Below, in pieces: positions 4,823 through 7,663 of a stretch of DNA of 7,663 bases. Positions within the stretch are counted from its first letter, which is position 1, and each line of letters begins with the position of its first letter. The notes under the pieces are model-generated. The model saw only the letters and a program-made list of their open reading frames with translations. It was not told the origin of the DNA and made no database searches. The position numbers were made by a program, and so were the translations under genes. This DNA comes from Rhodanobacter sp. UBA5168 (lineage in GTDB: Bacteria > Pseudomonadota > Gammaproteobacteria > Xanthomonadales > Rhodanobacteraceae), in assembly GCA_002413455.1 (NCBI GenBank), contig DHXA01000223.1, positions 550 to 8,212 of the forward strand. The letters run 5' to 3'.

Positions 4823-5923
4823 ATGCGCCACCGTTCCATCACGCTGCTGCTGACTGTTTTCCTGCTGCTGGGAGGCTGCGCGTCCCAGCAAACGCAGCAG
4901 GCGTCGCCCCGTCGTCCGGCCGATGTACGCGCTGAAATCGTGCGGCTGATGCCAGTCGGTACCGGTGACCGCGAAGGCTGGGCAGTGGACATCTATGCCG
5001 CATTCGCGGCGCAGAACATCGCGCCGACCAGGTCGAACTTGTGCGCGGTGCTGAGCGTGGCAGAGCAGGAATCCGGCTTCAAGGTTGATCCGGTGGTGCC
5101 GGGGCTGGCGAAGATCGCGCGCGGAGAGATCGACCGCCGCGCCGCCGCGAAGCATGTGCCAGGGTTTCTGGTGGACGCGGCGCTGTGGCTGAAGTCGCTG
5201 GACGGCCGGCGTTACAGCGAGCGACTGGCGGCGGCGCGCACCGAGAAGCAGCTGAGCGGGATTTTCCAGGATTTCATCGGCATGGTGCCGCTGGGCAAGC
5301 GCCTGTTCGGCGACCTCAACCCAGTGCACACCGGTGGGCCGATGCAAGTGAGCATCGCGTTCGCCGAGAGGCGTGCGCAGGACTATCCGTATCCGGTGCA
5401 GGGCTCGATCCGCGACGAGGTATTCAGCCGGCGCGGCGGCATGTACTTCGGCGTCGCACATCTGTTGAGTTACCAGGGGGACTATCCGCGGCCGATCTAC
5501 CGCTTCGCCGACTTCAACGCCGGCTGGTACGCCAGCCGCAACGCGGCATTCCAGCGCGCGGTGAGCGTGGCTTCGGGGATCCCGTTGGCGCTGGATGGCG
5601 ACTTGCTCAAACCTGATGCAGGCTTCGGCGATCCACCCGGTGCGACGGAACTGGCCGGGCGTTCGCTGGCGGCACGGCTGGCCATGAGCGATTCGGCGAT
5701 ACACCGTGCGCTGGAGCTGGGCGATCGCCAGGATTTTGCGGACACGAAGCTCTACGCCCGAATGTTCGCGCTGGCCGAACGGACCGAAGGCAAGCCACTG
5801 CCGCGCGCGGTGCTGCCAGGCATCACGCTGAAGAGTCCGAAGATCACCCGCAAGCTCAGCACCGCGTGGTTCGCCAAACGTGTGGACGAGCGCTGGCAGC
5901 GCTGCATGGGCCGGGGTGTATGA
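4823..5923 (+). CDS. DUF1615 lipoprotein with lytic-transglycosylase-like motifs
   Basis: The 366-residue protein is a DUF1615 (PF07759) member. Residues 1-19 are a lipoprotein signal: RHR, a hydrophobic run, and the lipobox LGGC with Cys19 as the lipidated residue. Ala at +2 predicts the outer membrane. The mature part carries, in order, AEQESGF (80-86), TGGPMQVS (170-177) and a helix then FADFNAGWYASRN (228-240). These parallel the ES, GLMQ and AYNAG motifs of family 1 lytic transglycosylases, making Glu83 a candidate catalytic acid. Cleavage of peptidoglycan glycan strands is therefore a reasoned guess and not established for DUF1615. The ATG is supported by AGAGG (4812-4816) about six bases upstream. 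The gene follows the GNAT gene closely and is complete. Confidence 0.88.
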   Translation: MRHRSITLLLTVFLLLGGCASQQTQQASPRRPADVRAEIVRLMPVGTGDREGWAVDIYAAFAAQNIAPTRSNLCAVLSVAEQESGFKVDPVVPGLAKIARGEIDRRAAAKHVPGFLVDAALWLKSLDGRRYSERLAAARTEKQLSGIFQDFIGMVPLGKRLFGDLNPVHTGGPMQVSIAFAERRAQDYPYPVQGSIRDEVFSRRGGMYFGVAHLLSYQGDYPRPIYRFADFNAGWYASRNAAFQRAVSVASGIPLALDGDLLKPDAGFGDPPGATELAGRSLAARLAMSDSAIHRALELGDRQDFADTKLYARMFALAERTEGKPLPRAVLPGITLKSPKITRKLSTAWFAKRVDERWQRCMGRGV

Positions 5924-5954
5924 GCGGCCCGGAGGACGACTTTGCAAGGCAGGC

Positions 5955-5992
5955 TTGACGTGTAACGAGTGTTACATGTAACGTTTGTTACA
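5955..5992 (+). promoter_or_regulatory. Promoter with two tandem TetR-type operators
   Basis: Two back-to-back copies of the dyad TGTAAC-N4-GTTACA occupy 5961-5976 (spacer GAGT) and 5977-5992 (spacer GTTT). The second ends on the A of the tetR start codon. TTGACG (5955-5960) is a good -35 box, and 16 bases on, TGTAAC (5977-5982) is an acceptable -10, so the first copy fills the spacer and the second covers the -10. Transcription would start about 5988-5990, leaving almost no leader. Both the layout and the palindromes point to autorepression by the TetR protein encoded next. Confidence 0.8.
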
Positions 5993-6594
5993 TGAAAAGC
6001 CGGAAGGAAATCCTGATTGACGAGCTGGTCGGCTATCTGCTCGGGCATGGCTTGTCCGATCTCTCGCTGAGGCCGCTCGCCGAGGCTCTGGGCACCAGCG
6101 CACGCCTGCTCATCTACCACTTCGGCTCGAAAGAGGGATTGTTGACCGAAGTACTCGACAGCATGCAGACGCGGCTGCGGCAATCCTTCAGCAGTCTGAT
6201 CGAGCAACGGGCGAGCCCGTCGGCACGGCCGTTGAAACTGTTCTGGGACTGGGCGATCGCGCGCGAAAATTATCCGCATCTGAAGCTGCTCTACGAGTTG
6301 CAGATTCTTGCTGTGCAGAATCCCGCCGCCTATGGACAGTACCTGCAGCGCAATGCCTCGAACTGGTCGGTGCTGATCGGGACCGCGCTACCCGAAGCCG
6401 AGCGAACCCCTGCGATGGTGACCTTGCTTGGGGCCGTGTTCGATGGCTTGTTCCTGGAACTGATGAGCACGGGGGACCGGAAGCGAACTACCCAGGCCGT
6501 CCTGCAATTCATCCGGCTGGTCGACGAGGCACGCGAAGCGCGCCCGGTCATGCCGCGGAAAACCACGAAGGCATCGAACACGGGGCCAAGGTGA
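5992..6594 (+). CDS. TetR family transcriptional regulator, probably autorepressor
   Basis: The 200-residue protein has the TetR N-terminal DNA-binding domain. Its helix-turn-helix spans about 24-47, with LSLRPLAEALGTSARLLIYHFGSKEGLL matching the family's L-x-x-I/L-A-x-x-x-G-x-S ... YYHFxSKEEL pattern; in the recognition helix the usual YYHF is IYHF. The C-terminal ligand and dimer domain (about 55-180) is variable, as usual, with DGLFLELM (151-158) near its end. The tail (PVMPRKTTKASNTGPR) is basic and probably disordered. There is no Shine-Dalgarno before the ATG, which lies inside the second operator, so translation is probably from a leaderless mRNA. The protease gene follows after four bases, making it the likely regulated partner. 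The inducer is unknown. Confidence 0.92.
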   Translation: MKSRKEILIDELVGYLLGHGLSDLSLRPLAEALGTSARLLIYHFGSKEGLLTEVLDSMQTRLRQSFSSLIEQRASPSARPLKLFWDWAIARENYPHLKLLYELQILAVQNPAAYGQYLQRNASNWSVLIGTALPEAERTPAMVTLLGAVFDGLFLELMSTGDRKRTTQAVLQFIRLVDEAREARPVMPRKTTKASNTGPR

Positions 6595-6598
6595 ATTC

Positions 6599-7267
6599 AT
6601 GTCAATGACTGCTGCACAGGCTATATCCCATGGCAGAAAACCCTGGCTGCTCGGCATCCTGGGGCTGCTGCTGGCACTGGGCTGCATCAGCCTTCCGTTC
6701 GGAACATGGGATCACGCGTTTGCCAGCGTCGGGCACATGGCCGCCAACGAGCTGGTCTACTGGGGCCTGGTCGTCGCGATCCTGCTGTATGTGAGCAGAA
6801 TTGAACGTCGCCCGCTGGCTTCCATCGGATTCCGCAGGCCAGGCAGCAAGGACATCATTGTGGCGGCGGCAACCGGCGCGCTGATCGTCGCCATGCTGGG
6901 GGTGATGTATCTCGTCGTGTTTCCGGCAATGCACTGGGACGAGACGCAGCAGATCCAGACCCTGACGGCGGTGCCGTTCTGGCTGCGATTCATTGCGGTC
7001 GTGCGAGCGGCAGTTTCCGAAGAGATCCTGTTCCGCGGCTACGCGCTCGAGCGGGTGCAGGAGTTGACCGGCAGTCGCAGTGCGGCAGGCGTGTTCACCT
7101 GGGCGATTTTTACACTGGAGCATCTCAGCTACTGGGGCTGGCATCACTTGCTGATAGCGGGCACGGCCGGTGCGATGCTCACGCTGCTCTATCTGTGGCG
7201 CCGTAACCTGTGGGCCAACATGCTGGCGCACTTCATCGTCGATGCCGTCGGCTTTCTGCTGGGATAA
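6599..7267 (+). CDS. CPBP family intramembrane glutamic metalloprotease-like protein
   Basis: The 222-residue polytopic membrane protein belongs to the CPBP (Abi/CAAX, PF02517) family. EEILFRG (141-147) is the EExxxR active-site motif with Glu141, Glu142 and Arg146. FTLEH (171-175) supplies the FxxxH motif, and HFIVD (211-215) the last motif, here HxxxD where many members have HxxxN. About seven hydrophobic segments are visible (near 16-34, 49-66, 86-110, 126-140, 162-176, 184-200 and 205-221). AAGGTG (6588-6593) is placed five bases before the ATG and overlaps the tetR stop, implying translational coupling in a two-gene operon. Family members include prenyl-protein proteases, bacteriocin-immunity proteins and stress-related proteins; the substrate here is not known. 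Confidence 0.9.
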   Translation: MSMTAAQAISHGRKPWLLGILGLLLALGCISLPFGTWDHAFASVGHMAANELVYWGLVVAILLYVSRIERRPLASIGFRRPGSKDIIVAAATGALIVAMLGVMYLVVFPAMHWDETQQIQTLTAVPFWLRFIAVVRAAVSEEILFRGYALERVQELTGSRSAAGVFTWAIFTLEHLSYWGWHHLLIAGTAGAMLTLLYLWRRNLWANMLAHFIVDAVGFLLG

Positions 7268-7301
7268 GCCGGCGGCCATGATGCCATTGCGACGATCGCA
7301 C

Positions 7302-7370
7302 GCCTGCGGTGCGCCCCAATGCGGAAGAGCGGCAGATCAGGTCGGTTCTCTTGATCTTGCGGTGCAAGAG
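7302..7370 (+). other. Alternative hairpins between protease and GST genes
   Basis: The 7268-7412 gap contains two mutually exclusive stems that share one arm: CTCTTG (7348-7353) with CAAGAG (7365-7370), and TCTTGC (7355-7360) with GCAAGA (7364-7369) around a GGT loop. A weaker pair, CGCAC with GTGCG, lies at 7297-7313. Either might end the protease transcript or sit in the GST leader. No T-tract follows, and I found no convincing promoter boxes. Confidence 0.25.
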
Positions 7371-7412
7371 CTCAATCTGATTTGCTTGTCACCTCATCAT
7401 CAGGAGCAAGCC

Positions 7413-7663
7413 ATGCCCGACCTTTCCAACTTCCCGATCGCGGCGCGCTGGCCGGCGCGGCACCCTGACCGCATCCAGCTCTATTCACTCAACACGCCGA
7501 ACGGGGTGAAGGTGTCGATCATGCTGGAGGAGACCGGGCTTCCTTATGAACCGCATCTCGTCGACATCATGGAAAACGAGAACCATACGCCGGAGTTCCT
7601 GTCGCTCAATCCCAACGGCAAGATTCCCGCGATCATCGATCCGGATGGCCCTGGTGGCGAGCC
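7413..7663 (+). CDS. Glutathione S-transferase, N-terminal part (cut by window end)
   Basis: The first 83 codons of a glutathione S-transferase are present; the frame is open to the end of the window. [20 protein letters not shown] (23-42) is the first strand and helix of the thioredoxin-like domain. [18 protein letters not shown] (about 64-81) carries the conserved N-x-K-I/V-P motif with the cis-proline that shapes the glutathione site. The extended start ([22 protein letters not shown]) and the TPNG turn resemble the YfcG/YghU-type (nu-class) disulfide-bond reductase group. That assignment rests on the partial sequence. AGGAG (7402-7406) lies six bases before the ATG. The C-terminal helical domain is outside the window. 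Confidence 0.9.
   Translation, partial: MPDLSNFPIAARWPARHPDRIQLYSLNTPNGVKVSIMLEETGLPYEPHLVDIMENENHTPEFLSLNPNGKIPAIIDPDGPGGE

Noticed and set aside
4742..5947. Minus-strand open frame of 401 codons opposite the DUF1615 gene
   Set aside because: It is rich in Arg, His and Gln with no domain, no ribosome binding site, and lies exactly antisense to a recognised lipoprotein; high GC makes such shadows common.
15..7663. CRISPR array, tRNA or rRNA gene, insertion sequence, prophage or multi-gene defence system
   Set aside because: No regularly spaced repeats, no RNA gene signature, no transposase, integrase or defence-system core gene was seen; the CPBP protease alone does not define one.

Overview
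The window looks like a piece of a chromosome from a GC-rich Proteobacterium, most likely a gammaproteobacterium of the Xanthomonadales type. This is inferred from the strongly GC-biased third codon positions, the mix of gene families and their general resemblance to that group; no database search was possible. The first 14 bases are not genomic. They match the inner part of the synthetic Tn5 mosaic end used in Nextera libraries, so the window begins at a contig edge with untrimmed adapter.

Layout. 15-362: an uncertain minus-strand frame running off the edge, then leader sequence. 363-938 (+): a TMEM175/DUF1211 membrane protein. 939-1242: a convergent gap that carries a minus-strand remnant of a DUF1428 gene. 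1239-2049 (-): an operon with an AHSA1/SRPBCC protein first, then an ArsR repressor overlapping it, then the DUF1428 remnant joined by an ATGA overlap. A perfect 16-bp palindrome at 2098-2113 just upstream is the likely ArsR operator. 2190-3104 (-): a class 3 lipase with a complete catalytic triad, followed by a candidate terminator hairpin. 3105-3562: mostly non-coding, with strong stem-loops and one weak small ORF. 3563-3718 (+): a 51-residue single-helix membrane peptide with a good ribosome binding site. 3719-4112: no recognisable gene. 4113-5923 (+): a GNAT acetyltransferase and a DUF1615 lipoprotein, with a hairpin over the lipoprotein's ribosome binding site. 5955-7267 (+): an autoregulated TetR-CPBP protease operon. 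7413-7663 (+): the start of a glutathione S-transferase gene cut by the window end.

How the genes work together. Two self-contained regulatory circuits are readable. One is ArsR with its SRPBCC partner and palindromic operator. The other is a TetR regulator whose promoter holds two back-to-back copies of TGTAAC-N4-GTTACA. The second copy covers the probable -10 box and reaches the A of the start codon, so the mRNA is probably leaderless; the regulator is followed four bases later by a CPBP intramembrane protease. The remaining genes look like independent housekeeping or stress functions (lipid hydrolysis, acetylation, cell-wall lipoprotein, glutathione chemistry).

No CRISPR array, insertion sequence, prophage, RNA gene or multi-gene defence system is visible. 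The best leads are the TetR tandem operator, the lytic-transglycosylase-like motif set in the DUF1615 lipoprotein, the ArsR palindrome and the broken DUF1428 gene.
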